Shown piece after piece: positions 1 to 11,479 of a DNA stretch of 64,000 nucleotides. The position numbers were made by a program, and so were the translations under genes. The DNA lies in contig NC_092866.1 in NCBI RefSeq assembly GCF_032062135.1, forward strand, positions 29,742,874 through 29,806,873, read 5' to 3'. Position 1 is the first letter of the stretch; every line of letters starts with the position of its first letter. Source of the stretch: Pyxicephalus adspersus (lineage: Eukaryota; Chordata; Amphibia; Anura; Pyxicephalidae). The notes under the pieces are model-generated. The model searched no databases, was not told where the DNA came from, and saw only the letters and a program-made list of their open reading frames with translations.

Positions 1-179
1 GCCTTAATTGGCAGATTCGCGCCCCCTATTGCTCATTATTATCAAGCCAGGAATCCGGCTGGCAGTGAGGAGGCGAGTGTACGAGCGCACTCGACTCCGG
101 ACCGCGGGAAACCGCGCTCGCTGGTCGTGCGTATTTTCGCGCTTCCAGCGAGCGCGGATTTTATTGATGAATCAGGGCC
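1..179. mobile_element. GC-rich MITE, right-hand part, cut by window start
   Basis: This is the right-hand part of the short inverted-repeat element found complete at 8452-8790. The two copies share the tract around ATCCGGCTGGCAGTGAGG, the palindromic GC-rich stretch near CGCTTCCAGCGAGCGCGG, and the terminal TTGATGAATCAGGG. The copy lies in the same orientation as the complete one. Its left end is outside the window, so its own target-site duplication cannot be checked. Confidence 0.75.
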
Positions 180-2644
180 ATTATCTTATTACCTTTTTTT
201 TTTCTTTTTTTTTCCATCTATGTGTATACTTTAAAAATCATATAAAGCACAGAAAACAACTGTATTTAAAAAAGCTCCTGATTATGCCAAGTCTACAAAT
301 CAGAATACTATTGTAGTGTGTGATCAGTCAAACACACATATTGATTGGTTATTGAAGTTAATAAGTTATATATTTATTTATACAGTTTTAGAGAATTAAC
401 ATAGTTGCAATTACCAAGAAAGAGCCTTGGGGTCCAAGCAACATCTATTTAATGCTTTATTTAGATTGGTTTCTAATTTAAGTGTCCTATTTGCACTGGG
501 ATTTAAACCCAAACTCATTATACAAAGCAGAAAAACAATTACTAGTCATGTTACACTTATAGCATTGTGTGTGATGGGTCTGATCACTTTTTATAATAAC
601 AGTTAAAATGTTAATTAATTGCTTATTTATAAAGCTTACTTCCAATAGAATACCAATAACTTCATTAGTAGAAATACAGAAGTCAGTCAGAGAGACAGTT
701 TAATGTGAGAGAAATCTAATACTGCAGGGATGCACCTATTTTTTTTTTCTTCTCTGTTGGATTATTTGTTCCTCTGTGTCCTGATTTCCAGGGAAGGTGT
801 GATAACCTTAATAAGAAATAATGACTTCATGCTGCAATTAGAAAAAATGAATATTGTGCCAAAAGATAATGAGTCTGTATGTGTGGTACATTTAAATATG
901 CTATCTAAAGAGGGTAGAAAGTTTGAAAATACATGTTATGTGCACAATACATCAGCCTTTCATATATAATACATATTGTTTTTCACTGTATAAAAACTAC
1001 ATTAGCATAATAAATTTATTTTGGGAATCTATCACAGAGACGTTATCAGGAGAAAAGCTATGCTGTGTCAGGCAGGGACACTCAGTTAAAATCACTGAAA
1101 CGAATGTTTCTGTAGGTAAATAAAAATCATAGATACAAAAAATAAAATAGAAAAGCACTGCTTTTACAATCTACCCCTTGTTGAATAAAGTCTGGTATTT
1201 AGTTTTACAACATACACCTTGTTAAGTACCAATAGATAACTTCTTTTTATTGATTTTATTTTTTGTGAATACCTTTATGCTTTGGGGACCACAGTATTCT
1301 ACACTGGAACCCAACCTGCAGCTGGAGCACTAATTGCAACAATTATTTTACTCCAGTCAGGACACAGTATAGACAAAAAACAACTGTGTACTTGTGGTAG
1401 CTGTGTGGCCTTCTTCATTTTTCTACATATTGCTCGAATGACAACCATTTCCAAGACAACCTGGTATGACTGACATTACAGTCTATATGTTCAAAGTCGT
1501 CCAACATGCATAGATGAAGCATTGTCCTGATTGTGGATTTTCTGTGTTGTGGGCATGTTGGATGGCATGGAGTTTTGATTTTTAAAGCAGGGAAAATGTA
1601 TAATTTCACATTTTTTCAAAACACTTGCTGTCAGCACATAGAGGAGGGGGACTGCAAATAGAAGAGAAGGCTGAAATGAAAGGAAGGAATCCAGCCCTAT
1701 TGCATAGTGATACAATAATACAATAAATGTTGCATTACCTTTTCCAGTAATGCTCAGGACTGAGTCTGCAGTAGTCAACATTATGTTTTGATTGCATTCT
1801 TCTACAGAACGCTCTGCATTTTTCTTTTGTAATCCTCAACTATTCAGCCCTACCCCCACAAGTGTGCTGAAGAAAGACAACCCAAGTTTACAATCTTTTT
1901 TTTTTTTTTTTTTTACAATCTTCCAATCTTTATACCCATATTGTACCAGGTGGAATTGTCTATGAATAAAAACAAAAGGAATCCCATTTTATGCAACAAC
2001 AAAGACAACGTTAAAAAAATGTGGCATGGACCAACAGGCAAATGTGCATCTCTTTATATCATTTAAAACTTTTTCATCATTGCTGGTGCATTAATTCAGG
2101 AAAAAACATACTGAATTATTTTTCATTTTCAGACCAAATCACCTTTTTTGGAGAACATATTTGTTTTTAAATGTATCAAGATATATTTATTATATTTCAA
2201 CAGTGCAGTTGTTCATAAGCTTAAGTGGCAATATAGTGCCAGTACTTTAGACAATCAAACCCATCTCCATTGAACATTTTCACTAGCCACCAGCTGTTTA
2301 AATGTATGACAGTTTATCTGTTGGTGTTTGGGGAGATTTCTTTCTTGTGCCATTTATTGGTGTATGTGGCATAGGTCTTAGATGAAAGGGACCATGCACC
2401 TCTATGACAGTCTATTGAACAACTTTGCTTGCCATGCAGACTTTCGTGAGATGTTTCATTTGCTGCTGCCTCTATTCTTTGTTGGATCAGTTCTGTACAC
2501 ATAAGCACTCCCATGTTTTTCTTCCTCATCTGGTTTAGAAGCTAGCAAATGATGTTAAATGCTGTATGATTGGGCGCACACGTTAGAAATAAAAACACAT
2601 TAAAAATAAAAAGAGGACACTAATATTCGCACTTATGAATTATG
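180..2644. other. AT-rich sequence without recognisable gene
   Basis: I see no conserved coding signal, RNA gene or intact repeat here. The stretch is AT-rich, with a run of about 18 T at 1897-1914 and short open frames of the size expected by chance. Confidence 0.5.
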
Positions 2645-4510
2645 TTGTATAAGAAAAAAGGCAGGATCGTCAGGAATTGGAGCCTCAGTCATATTCTGAA
2701 CAATGTCCCTGACAATCGATCAAGAGGTGCGTAGGTATGGACATTCCCAGAATATATGGGGGATAGAGGGCCTTGCCACCTGACATTGCCAACATCAGTC
2801 AGACACTTCCGGAAAGCGTTTATGGAGCTTTTCAGGAGTATGATACAACCTTGATATTATCTTGAAGTTAGACTCTTGAAACCTATTACTGATGGACGCC
2901 TTGTGGGTCCACAGTAGAAACCTTTCCTACTGCTCTGTTGTCAAAGTGATCCCCAAATCAGATTCCCATTCTTCAAAATACCTTGGTGTGTGAAATGGGG
3001 GTGAATCTTGTAAAAGGGTATAGAGTGCCAAGAGGGTGTTGCATCCCTTTCTCACCCAAACAAAGTTGTTCAAATTTTGTCAGAGATCTAGCGAACCCCT
3101 CACTCGGAAGTGAGAAACCTGCACCGCCCTCCAGAAGTCTAGACCATAACACTGTGTTGTGGAGCACATTGCATCCCTTCCAACCCACCTTCCTCATCTC
3201 AGAAAATGTTGGGCTCTGCAGATGTTTGCTGATTTTATTCTCGCAAAAGCAGGATCACCCATACCCGGTGTAAAGGTAGGATTGTCAAGGTAGGAAATAA
3301 ATGTGAAGGTGAGTGGGAGAGATCCAATTTATGAAAAAATTTAGTACAGAGCTTCCATGTGTATCCAAAGGTGGGGTGTAGTTTGAGCCCCAGGAAGGCA
3401 GTTGGAGGCAGCCAGGGCAGTAGGTTTAGGAGTGTCAGAGAAAAATACTGCTCGAGACACACCCACTGCTTGTATTTCTGGTTACGACACCAATCTACCA
3501 CCCTGGCCAAATAAGTCGCCAAATAGTAGTGGAAAAAATCGGGTACCCCCAGTGATCGTGGCCCACAGGGACTCCAGGGAGAATTTACTACCCTGAGGTA
3601 TATTAATAAATGCCATTACAAAGTGAGAGTTTAGGCTATCTTGAAATAGGTTGTAGAAAGACAGGGAAAGGCCATCAGGACCTAGTGTTTTACACGTAGG
3701 AGTACTTTAAATGGCTCCTCTGAGCTCTTCTACCGTTTTCAGAATTTCCGTTTCTCTTACTATGGTGGGGATTGATGGCATGTGTGATTCTGATAAGTTC
3801 TGATAGCCTCCAGTTTAAGAAAGCTTTCAATTTCTTGCGTGCACTCCTTTTTCAGTCTGGAACCATGCTTGATAAAAAGCCCACAAACTATTGCTTTATA
3901 AGCGTCCCTTACTAATAAGGGATCACTATCAGGTGTGCTGTTAGTCTGGAAGCAGTGCGTTAACGCCGAGGAGACCTCCACTGCCGCTACCACTTGTCTT
4001 GTAAGAGCGATATGTTTAATCGCCAATTCCACAATTTTGGTGTTGAGAATGATAAGTCTATTCATAATGAGATTGGTGCATGGTCAGAGAAAGTGGTTGG
4101 CTCAATAAAACATGGGTTTACCCTATGAAGGTCAGAGTGTGATAGCCAAAAGTGGTCAATTCTCAAGTAAGATTGGTGAGGGCGGGAATAAAATGTATAA
4201 TCCCATCCTGTGGGGTTGAAGAGCCTCCACAAGTCCATTAATTGAGAGGAGGTTATTAATTTATGAGCCTGTCTGCTAGCACGTAGCGGAGATCTGCCGA
4301 AGCCGCTGAATTTATCAACCATGGGGTCAAGAGTGAAGTTAAAGTCACCCCTTAATATCAACAAGCCTTCCTTAAAGTTGTCTAGAACATCCATAGTTTG
4401 AGAGAGAAAGGAGGCCCGACCAGTGTTGGGGAGATAGACAGTAGCCAATGTAACTAGACATCCTTTCATAAGTCCATAAGAACCTGCCCTTCGGGCAGCG
4501 GATGCATTAC
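2645..4510 (-). mobile_element. L1-type retrotransposon ORF2 remnant, RT core deleted
   Basis: On the minus strand the first part (4510 to about 3760) encodes the C-terminal half of an L1 apurinic-type endonuclease. GDFN lies in LRGDFNFTLDP, then YTFYSRPHQSYLRIDHFW, then SDHAPISL, which are the recognisable catalytic and DNA-contact motifs. After a linker, a fragment resembling the start of the reverse transcriptase (LGPDGLSLSFYN, near 3640-3700) jumps directly to the ORF2 C-terminal region (LARVVDWCRNQKYKQWV, LHNTVLWSRLLEGG) and a CCHC-like knuckle (CWQCQ). About 1.5 kb, including the RT catalytic core, is therefore missing. Frames shift repeatedly. The endonuclease N-terminus is also missing: the copy stops near 4510, next to an LTR. 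It is a dead copy. Confidence 0.85.
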
Positions 4511-4514
4511 TTGA

Positions 4515-5012
4515 GTTGCCAAGCGGCAGACGAGGCTATCAAGATACTGACACTGACTTATCTGCACCTGCTCATCCAGTCCCCGCCCAGCCTGCCTGTT
4601 AGCCTCACCATATAAGCTGTGTTCAGACTGACACTCCTTGCCTTTGCAATAGGTGCATTTACCTAAGGCTCCAGCTTCTATCTATTTCCAAGTGCTAATA
4701 TCCTGGTTCTGACTCTGGCTTGTTCTGACATTGATTGTTCGGCGCCTGCCCTGACGTGGTCCTGTTCTGGTTTTCGAGTTTGTCTACCGACTCGGATTTA
4801 CATTTTGGTTCTATCTGCTGTCAGCTGCTGTCTGCACCGGTGTGTCTGAGGGCCGCAACCTGGGCGCCGTCCGCAGCAAAGTCCATCACTCCTTGCGGGG
4901 TGCTCTGGTGAATGCCGGGAGGTTCTTTAGACTCTGCGCCTCAGTTCATACCTCTAAACGTACAGATTGCACAGAGAGTCCACTTCCCCACAGTTGTGGC
5001 AGATCTGTGACA
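4515..5012 (+). mobile_element. Ty3/gypsy-type LTR, 5' boundary unclear
   Basis: The right half resembles the other LTRs in this window. It has the block CCGCAACCTGG, the phrase around TTTAGACTCTGCGCC, and the terminal GTGACA at 5007-5012. No open frame of interest is present. The start is uncertain because no TGTCAC start could be found near 4515, so the copy may be 5' truncated or a diverged subfamily. It abuts the truncated L1 at 2645-4510. Assignment to gypsy is by similarity to the LTR at 6908-7890, which carries integrase sequence. Confidence 0.5.
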
Positions 5013-6244
5013 TTCACATTATAAAAAACTGTTTTAACAGCCCCATGTTGAAAAATTAAGTTCCTCAAATGGGCAGGGAATAGGAGAAGAGACACAAGGG
5101 GAAGAGGTTTGGGGGACAAACTGGGTTATGACATTAGTTGTGCGAGAAGAAAAATTGTGTCATTTATAGAATGCACACCTTGAATTATGAAATATCAAAA
5201 ACTGTGTGTAGTATTAAAGAGTGTGCGCAGGTCGTCTGCGCGATTTCCCTTAGAGGGGGAGGGGCTCAGATGGTCAGAGTGGGGCTCCCACCATCTGGGC
5301 CGGACATGAACTATCAGTAGCAGATAACACATGGGTAGAACTGAAAATGTCATATGTGTGGGGAAGGAGTATGAGAGATTAAACATGTATTATCCACTAA
5401 TGCAACAATTACTTAAGTGAACATAACAACTTCTGAACAAATAAGTCATATCCTTGAGGAAAAAAAAAAGAAAAAAAAAAAAGAAAGAAGACCTTAACGG
5501 AAAGATCATATTTAAACAAGAAATAACACGATAAGTTGACCGTCAGTAAAGCTACCAGTCAATGAAGGCTGGGCAAGTCCTTCCATCCTCAAGGTTGTGA
5601 AAAAGCCTCAGGTCTGTTTCCAGGTCTTTTCCCTTCTGATTGATTGCCATTCCCATGCCAATGGAGGAGTCAAAAGCGTGTGGGTTGTGCCCAATCAGGA
5701 AGTGCCACTTGAGGGAGTTCAAGTCCAAAGGAATGATGCCAGGTCACCTAGATGTCGGAATGTTGCCGATTTGTTTCCCCTATGAGCGATCAGTTAAAAA
5801 AGAAAGCCCCATCTGAACTTGATGTTGTTATCTCTCAGGAGAGGAATTTTAGGTTTTAAAGCTCCAAAAAGGGCCAAAGTTTGGCTGGATAGATCCCTAA
5901 GGAACATGATTGGTTTGCCATTCAATGTAAATCCTTCCTGGGATCTCGCCTCTAGCAATTTACATGTAAATTACGTGTACGTTAAGGTAACTAGAAACAT
6001 TTCAATTAAGTTTCATTTTAAATTAAAACCATTCTAGTTATAAACATCCGGCATTTAGTGGCCGGCATTTAGTGGTGTCATGATTTTTGTGTAAGAAATT
6101 CCCTTTGGATCTTTTGTCACCTTGCAGGTAAGCATACAATTTCATATCCCAAATCATTATTCAGATTGTTGTTACATAAGGTTATGTAGTTTCATATGGT
6201 AACACGTTTAACAGATTCTTCTCTGCTTCCTCAGACCCAGAAAC
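5013..6244. other. Unassigned sequence
   Basis: No gene is recognised. The stretch includes an A-rich tract at about 5459-5490. A moderately GC-rich part (5570-5790) could be old retrotransposon sequence, but I could not match it to a protein domain. Confidence 0.4.
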
Positions 6245-6575
6245 TATCATTATTATTATTAGTAATACTCAGTATTTATATAGTGCCATCATATTACGCA
6301 GCGCTGTACAAGCGCTGTCCCTCAAAGGAGCTCACAATCTAATGTGTGTCATATGTAATTAATGTAGTCTAAGGTCAAATTAGGGGGAAGCCAATTAACC
6401 TAACTGCATGTATTTGTGATGTGGGAGAAAACCGGAGCACCCGGAGGAAACCCACGCAGACACAGGGAGAACCTGCAAACTCCATGCAGATAGTTTCCTG
6501 GCTGGGATTCGAACCTAGAACCTAGCGCTGCAAAGGCCGGAATGCTAACCCCTGAGCCACCATGTTGCCCATCAT
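6245..6575 (-). mobile_element. tRNA-derived SINE with V-SINE-like core and L2-like tail
   Basis: Read on the minus strand, the element starts with a tRNA-like head: an A box within TGGTGGCTCAGGGGTTAGC (6543-6561) and a B box GGTTCGAATCC (6505-6515). The centre has the conserved core phrases TGGGTTTCCTCCGGGTGCTC and TCTCCCTGTG. The 3' part has AGCGCTTGTACAGCGCTGCG and ends in TATATAAATAC followed by (TAATAA)n, the kind of tail shared with L2-type LINEs such as the one at 56791-57400. This fits a pol III-transcribed, LINE-mobilised SINE. A short ATCATT repeat on both sides may be a remnant target-site duplication. Confidence 0.85.
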
Positions 6576-6926
6576 TGAATCCCCAAATTGCTAAATCAGA
6601 ACTAATCAGATATGTGTATGTTTTTAACTATGTATTGTTGATTATGCAATAAAGTATATATTTTTTCTATTTTTTGTAAAATGGTACAATTTTTCCAGAG
6701 CATGTGCCTCAACAGCCTTAATAAATTTTGTTGCTTTCTTGAATCTTGGAAATGTAATTGTGTAACACATGATTGCACTGCTGGATAAGAACACGAATAG
6801 GATTTTGTGGTAAAAAAAAAGTCTGGCATTAGACTACAAAGCAGTTTGTTTACATAAAAGGTCATTATTCCCCAAAGCCTATGTTGCTTAAGGTATTTGT
6901 TGCATTGTGTCACACTTACCTCTTAC

Positions 6927-7527
6927 TGTCACGGTCCCTCCCGTGACTGAGGTTAGAAGATCTGTGAGACAAGCTGCACGTGTGGTTATCTGACAGTCTC
7001 TTTGTTTTCACTTGTTTCAGTGTTGTTGTTTGTAATGACCACACCTCTTGTCTCAGCTGCAGCTGGTGGTCATTACTGCTCCTCTATTTAGTCTGGCCTC
7101 ACACTTCATGCTATGCAGTTGATATTCACTGCTTGGATGTGGAAGAGCTGGTGTGTTGTCCTCTCCAGAGGTCCTGCTCATCCATTTTCTATTTAAGATA
7201 AGTTGTACTGCTCTTGGTGTTTTGTTGTTCTCTTGTGCTTGTTGTTACTAGGCCTCAGGGAGATGCTGGTTTGTTCATCTGGAAAGAAACCAGTAGTCTC
7301 AAACCCTCTCACTATTCCTAGGGCAATTCAGGGCTACTAGGGCCTAGGTTCCGGTGTATGAGTATTCCCACCTTCAGGGTATATTCATACTGACAGGAGT
7401 CAGGGCTAGGTTAGGGTGTCCGTAGGTGGTGACCGTTTCCCTCTCCCTAGCCTTTGAAGGCCTAGTCCCTTGTCTATATCCTTCTGTTTTCCTTCTGGTG
7501 TTGCTCCCCTCCCCTTAATCTGTGACA
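6927..7527 (+). mobile_element. Solo LTR (type B) nested in type A LTR
   Basis: The unit begins TGTCACGG and ends CTGTGACA, giving TGTCAC terminal inverted repeats. It is flanked by perfect 5-bp target-site duplications CTTAC (6922-6926 and 7528-7532). This is the expected footprint of an LTR retrotransposon that integrated into the type A LTR and later lost its interior and one LTR by recombination. It is 601 bp long and has no coding sequence. Confidence 0.93.
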
Positions 7528-7692
7528 CTTACTTGCTATGCGCATGTGGGCAGTAGTGACCCTGGACGTGCCTGCTCCCAAGTTTTATCAGTTTCTCCTA
7601 TCACGCTGGCCAATCAGGAATTATTGCCTCCTAATCATCCCTGGTATTTAGCTAGCTCAGACACAGCCTGGCACACATATTGTGTCTGATCA

Positions 7693-7832
7693 TAGGGTTT
7701 AATTTACATCTCACTTTAGGAAAGGCTTTTGCAAATCCCTGGATATTTCTGTGGAGTTCTCCTTAGCCTAACACCCACAGACTAATGGGCAGACAGAAAG
7801 AGTAAATCAAGCCTTGAAGCAATATCTTCCCC
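7693..7832 (+). pseudogene. Ty3/gypsy integrase core fragment
   Basis: One frame reads FTSHFRKGFCKSLDISVEFS, then a stop, then HPQTNGQTERVNQALKQYLP. The block HPQTNGQTE.NQ is a hallmark of the C-terminal part of the gypsy integrase catalytic core, containing the last acidic catalytic residue (the E of QTE). Upstream catalytic residues are absent, an in-frame stop replaces the residue before HPQ, and only about 46 residues remain. The fragment is flanked on both sides by sequence of the type A LTR rather than by pol. Confidence 0.88.
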
Positions 7833-8451
7833 CAGCCTTTCTCGACCATTCTTCAGCTTTGTGATTTGATACCGTCTTTGTAACTGAGAAGTTGTAATAA
7901 AGTATGGTAATAGAGATCATATTGAAAAAGATACGTTTTCTTATTTCAGAGAAATGAAGGAAAACAGGAACTGGAATGCCTTACAAGGGATCAGTCAACT
8001 AGAAGAGATAATGTAAACAAATATACTTTATAACATATACTAGTGTGAGATAGAAAAATACTGGTTTAAATTTACGATTAGGTATATATGACACATCATT
8101 ATCACCAGCAGTAAATCATTGTTAGTATTAATTAGTAGGCTGTGAAAGGCAACAGCACAACATGTTACTGGCTATGTGAGTCATTAAAGTTTGTTTTCCC
8201 CTGCCTCCTTGTATTACTCATATCAGCATTTTTATATGAACCTGAACGCTGTTTCAGATAAACAGTTGTTAAAAAGTAAAAATGTGTATCTATTTTTTAG
8301 TTTGGAGTAGCGGAATAGATTGTTTTTCAATTTAGGGAAAAAGAGGTCAATTTGGGGAAATAAATCAGCAGAGCCTCACCTCATTCAGTATGTAAAGGAG
8401 CATTTTCCTTACAATGTAACACCTTATATTCCTTTAATAAATCAACCCTAT

Positions 8452-8790
8452 GCCCCTGATTCATCAAGCAGAATCGGATTATCGGTCGCGCATTCGCAAC
8501 TGAAAAAGATTGCGGCCGGAGCCGCGCATCTCCGGCAGCTTTACACTGGCGAGCTTGTATTAAAAGTCACTGTTCCCCTAAAAAATCATTCTTTCTAATG
8601 GCACACACATTACCCATAGCCCTAAAAAAAAATGTTTGCGCTGCGCTCCCTATTGTGAAGTCTGGAATCCGGCTGGCAGTGAGGCGAGTGTACGCGCACA
8701 CTCGAGTCCGGACCGCGGTAATCCGCGATCGATGGCCGCGCGTACTTTCGCGCTTCCAGCGAGCGCGGATTTTATTGATGAATCAGGGGC
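8452..8790. mobile_element. GC-rich MITE, complete (339 bp)
   Basis: The element has terminal inverted repeats GCCCCTGATTCATCAA (8452-8467) and TTGATGAATCAGGGGC (8775-8790). The flanks repeat TAT (8449-8451, 8791-8793). Alternatively, counting the outer base, the 5-bp sequence CTATG is duplicated (8448-8452, 8790-8794). The 3-bp reading would suit PIF/Harbinger-type elements. The interior is CpG-rich in an AT-rich neighbourhood and contains short palindromes near both ends. It has no coding capacity and would depend on a transposase supplied elsewhere. A related partial copy is at 1-179. Confidence 0.9.
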
Positions 8791-8794
8791 TATG

Positions 8795-9689
8795 TCTCTC
8801 CTTGTCTTTTGAGTCTATAAATTGGTAATAAATAAGGATTTTACCTGATTCCAAAGATGTAGACTGATATTACATGCTAGTAAGTATTTGATCTACCTGA
8901 ATAATTGGATATTTCTCTACTATCAACTGACCTAGGTTTACTCCTTCCAGACTGTATGATGTATGCAAGTTTTTAGCTCAACCTAATTTGCCAAGACAGC
9001 ATGTAAATCAGAGACATCTTGTAAGGACTTTATTCCACTACATAGTATTGTGCCATCTGTGAAATTAAACTAACAATTACAAATTTTATTAAACAGGATA
9101 AAAGATAACAGAAACAATGTGAAACCTTGAGGTACAAGACTACAAAAACCTTATTGTAAATCATTAATATTGGTATTATTATTAGTGTATATACTAATAT
9201 TATTATTATGAGTTTATATCTTAGTATAAATAATTAATCACTACTCTACATTGTCTTTAATCTAGTTTTTTATCCTTTTTCAGACTCCAACTCGCACACT
9301 AGCCGTTTATGGAGAACAGTGTCAAGCGCTTTAGACTGAATACCTCAATGTTTTACTTACACATAAAAAGAAAGTCAATTTGTTTAACAATTTCTCTCTT
9401 CCAGAAATCTTTGATGGCTATTACATACCCTATTGTTTTCTAGCAAGTACTAATGTATGCAGTACTATGGAAGCCACTGAGAATCTTCCTTAATACAGGT
9501 AAACTCAAAGGCTATTACTGGGTAAAAATGTTGATTCATATATAACTATGGGTACCACACTGACCTTGTCCCAATCTATTGGTACCATACAAGGTATTAA
9601 AGAGTCTACGAAAATGGTAAATAATGGCTTAGAAAAAAAAAAGAACTTTTCTAGGAAACATGAGTGTTAGCTATTTTATCCATGTGTTA
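8795..9689. other. AT-rich sequence without recognisable gene
   Basis: No conserved protein, RNA gene or complete repeat was recognised between the MITE and the 3' end of the minus-strand L1. Confidence 0.5.
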
Positions 9690-10065
9690 TTATTGAAAAT
9701 TTTTCTTTAAAACAAGGGTACAAAAATAGAGAAAACAAACAATAAAACAGTATAACAGTGAACAAAACCTAAAATAAATACCTGAGTATAACAGAGGTGG
9801 TACAACAATACAATTAGAGGCCTAGGAAGGGCTGGGGAATAACCAGCTCCGACCTTCTTTGAGGTTTACATTAGTTACATTAAACAAATAAAGAACCTCT
9901 AGTTATCCAGATTACCGAGTATACTAAACTCTTGTATATTCTCCATATAGTATATGTCAGGTCTCAAATAAATCAGTTTCAGTAAAATTGACAATTAAAA
10001 TTAACATATATGGGGCGTGGCTTGCCGCGGCTTTTTCTTCTGCACGGGCACCTCACTGCACGCAA

Positions 10066-11479
10066 GATGGGCAGAGCCATGAAATTCAAGGGGGGAAGCC
10101 TCCCCCCACCACAGCACGTCAACCTTCCTCTTCCCAGCCCTCGATTAGGGCTTTTTTTGGTGACTCTCCCGTGGCTCAACAGCCATCTAAGATGGCCCCG
10201 GCTCCATCTTCTCCCCCACACACATGACATGCAGCGGGATCTGAGGCACAGCACAGAGAGCATACAGTAGCTCCACACTCCAACACAGGCTTCCAGTGCC
10301 AGGAACGGAGGATCTGGAAGCAAGAGACAATATAGGGGTGAGTCCTTCTTCCTCTTCAGGGGATTCATCCCCACCAGGAAAATGCCATACTGGGGGGCTT
10401 TCCTACTCTCCTGGAGGTCCTTATACCTCCATGGATGACATCATACCAGTAGCATTCAGACCTGAGGCTGCCACTTCTTCTAGGGAGGGGATGACCCAGA
10501 GCACTCACAGACCACATGATTCAGGTCTCCCCAGGATTAGCAAGGAGGACTTCCCTCCTCTGGGCCCCTCATCACAAGCATATGGCTCTCCCTCAGCATA
10601 GCCTAATACTGCAACCCAGGGCTTTGCAGACCCCTCTAGGCTCCGCAAATAGACTGTGAGACTGTGCTAACAAATGCTGGCATAGACCCCCTGTGGCAGC
10701 AATATTTTCAAATGCTGCCCACCAAAGCGGACTTTCAGCAATTGATAGCAGGTGTACAAGCTACCTTCCGATCTGAAATTGGGGTTCTACGTACTGATCT
10801 ACAATCCTTGGCTGGGAGAGTGGAGGTTTTAGATGAGAATTTATAGCAGGCCAAGGGTGATATTGAAACTCTTACCCAAAATCCCGGGGCTATCACTTGA
10901 AAATCAGGGACCTTTATCGCCACCTGGAAGATATGGATAATAAGGGCCGCAGGAACAATATCAGAGTCCGTGGTCTACCTAAGGCTACCCAGAATTCAGA
11001 TTTGAAGCCAGTGTTGCAAGCTATTTTCAACTGCCTTTTGGGACGCCCTTCGTCACAAAATGTTGGCATTACCATGGCTTATCGGGCCTCGAGGCAACCC
11101 GCCTCGACCACAAGATAATCTTTGCCACCTTGCAGATGCAGAGTTGAAAGATGAGATTATGGCTGCAGCATGGAATATGCGTAATTTGGAATTTGATGGA
11201 GCTCCTCTACAGCTTTTTCAGGAACTCTCCTGGCACCCCTTACGGCAACGGCACTTGCTGCAACCGCTTCTGACTACACTGCGAGATCATCACATTCCCT
11301 ACAGTTGGGGATTTCCTTTTAGCTTGACAGCATGCAACAAAGGGATAACCACTGTTCTGCGATACCTAGAAGACCTTTCTACCTTTTGCCGGGGCTTGGG
11401 AATTGCTTTGCCTAAGCTCCCAGGGTGGGTACCTAAGGACCCTTTACCCCCTTCGCCCCCACCTTGGCAGGAGATTTAG
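10066..11479 (+). pseudogene. L1 ORF1 (RNA-binding protein), plus-strand copy
   Basis: ORF1 proteins of L1 elements are trimeric nucleic-acid chaperones that coat the element RNA. The ATG at 10066 opens MGRAMKFKGG; after a frameshift in a C-run, IRAFFGDSPVAQQPSKMAPA follows. A coiled-coil-like stretch (LRTDLQSLAGRVEVLDENL) precedes the diagnostic RRM start RRNNIRVRGLPKA (about 10950-10985). The C-terminal domain gives LADAELKDEIMAAAWNMRNL and IPYSWGFPFSLTA. Stops and at least three frameshifts break it. The host L1 encodes the same domains at 28006-29277 and 38114-38236. Confidence 0.88.

Larger units (their letters stand above)
6908..7890 (+). mobile_element. Ty3/gypsy LTR (type A), interrupted and chimeric
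   Basis: This LTR starts TGTCACACTTACCT at 6908 and is split after 19 bases by another solo LTR (6927-7527). It resumes at 7528 with CTTACTTGC and matches the LTRs at 44400 and 63280 through the tract TCCCAAGTTTTATCAG, then TGGCCAATCAGGAA, then ATTTAGCTAGCTCA. At about 7693 it changes to a gypsy integrase fragment (7693-7832), then returns to LTR-like sequence (GTGATTTGATACCGT, near 7859-7875). The integrase piece ties this LTR type to Ty3/gypsy elements. The arrangement is unusual because coding sequence replaces the middle of an LTR. Confidence 0.75.

Noticed and set aside
4490..4512. Palindrome CTGCCCTTCGGGCAG as a transcription terminator
   Set aside because: It falls at the edge of an L1 endonuclease remnant in a vertebrate genome. 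A bacterial-type terminator is not expected and there is no U-tract context.
6480..6575. tRNA-like A and B boxes as a genuine tRNA gene
   Set aside because: The boxes are the head of a SINE with a V-SINE-like core and L2-like tail. No cloverleaf with a complete anticodon arm was apparent.
9671..9690. ATGTGT near 9682 and 29260 as target duplication of the host L1
   Set aside because: The host 5' end lies beyond 38225, not at 29260, so the match is coincidental. The true host duplication was not found.
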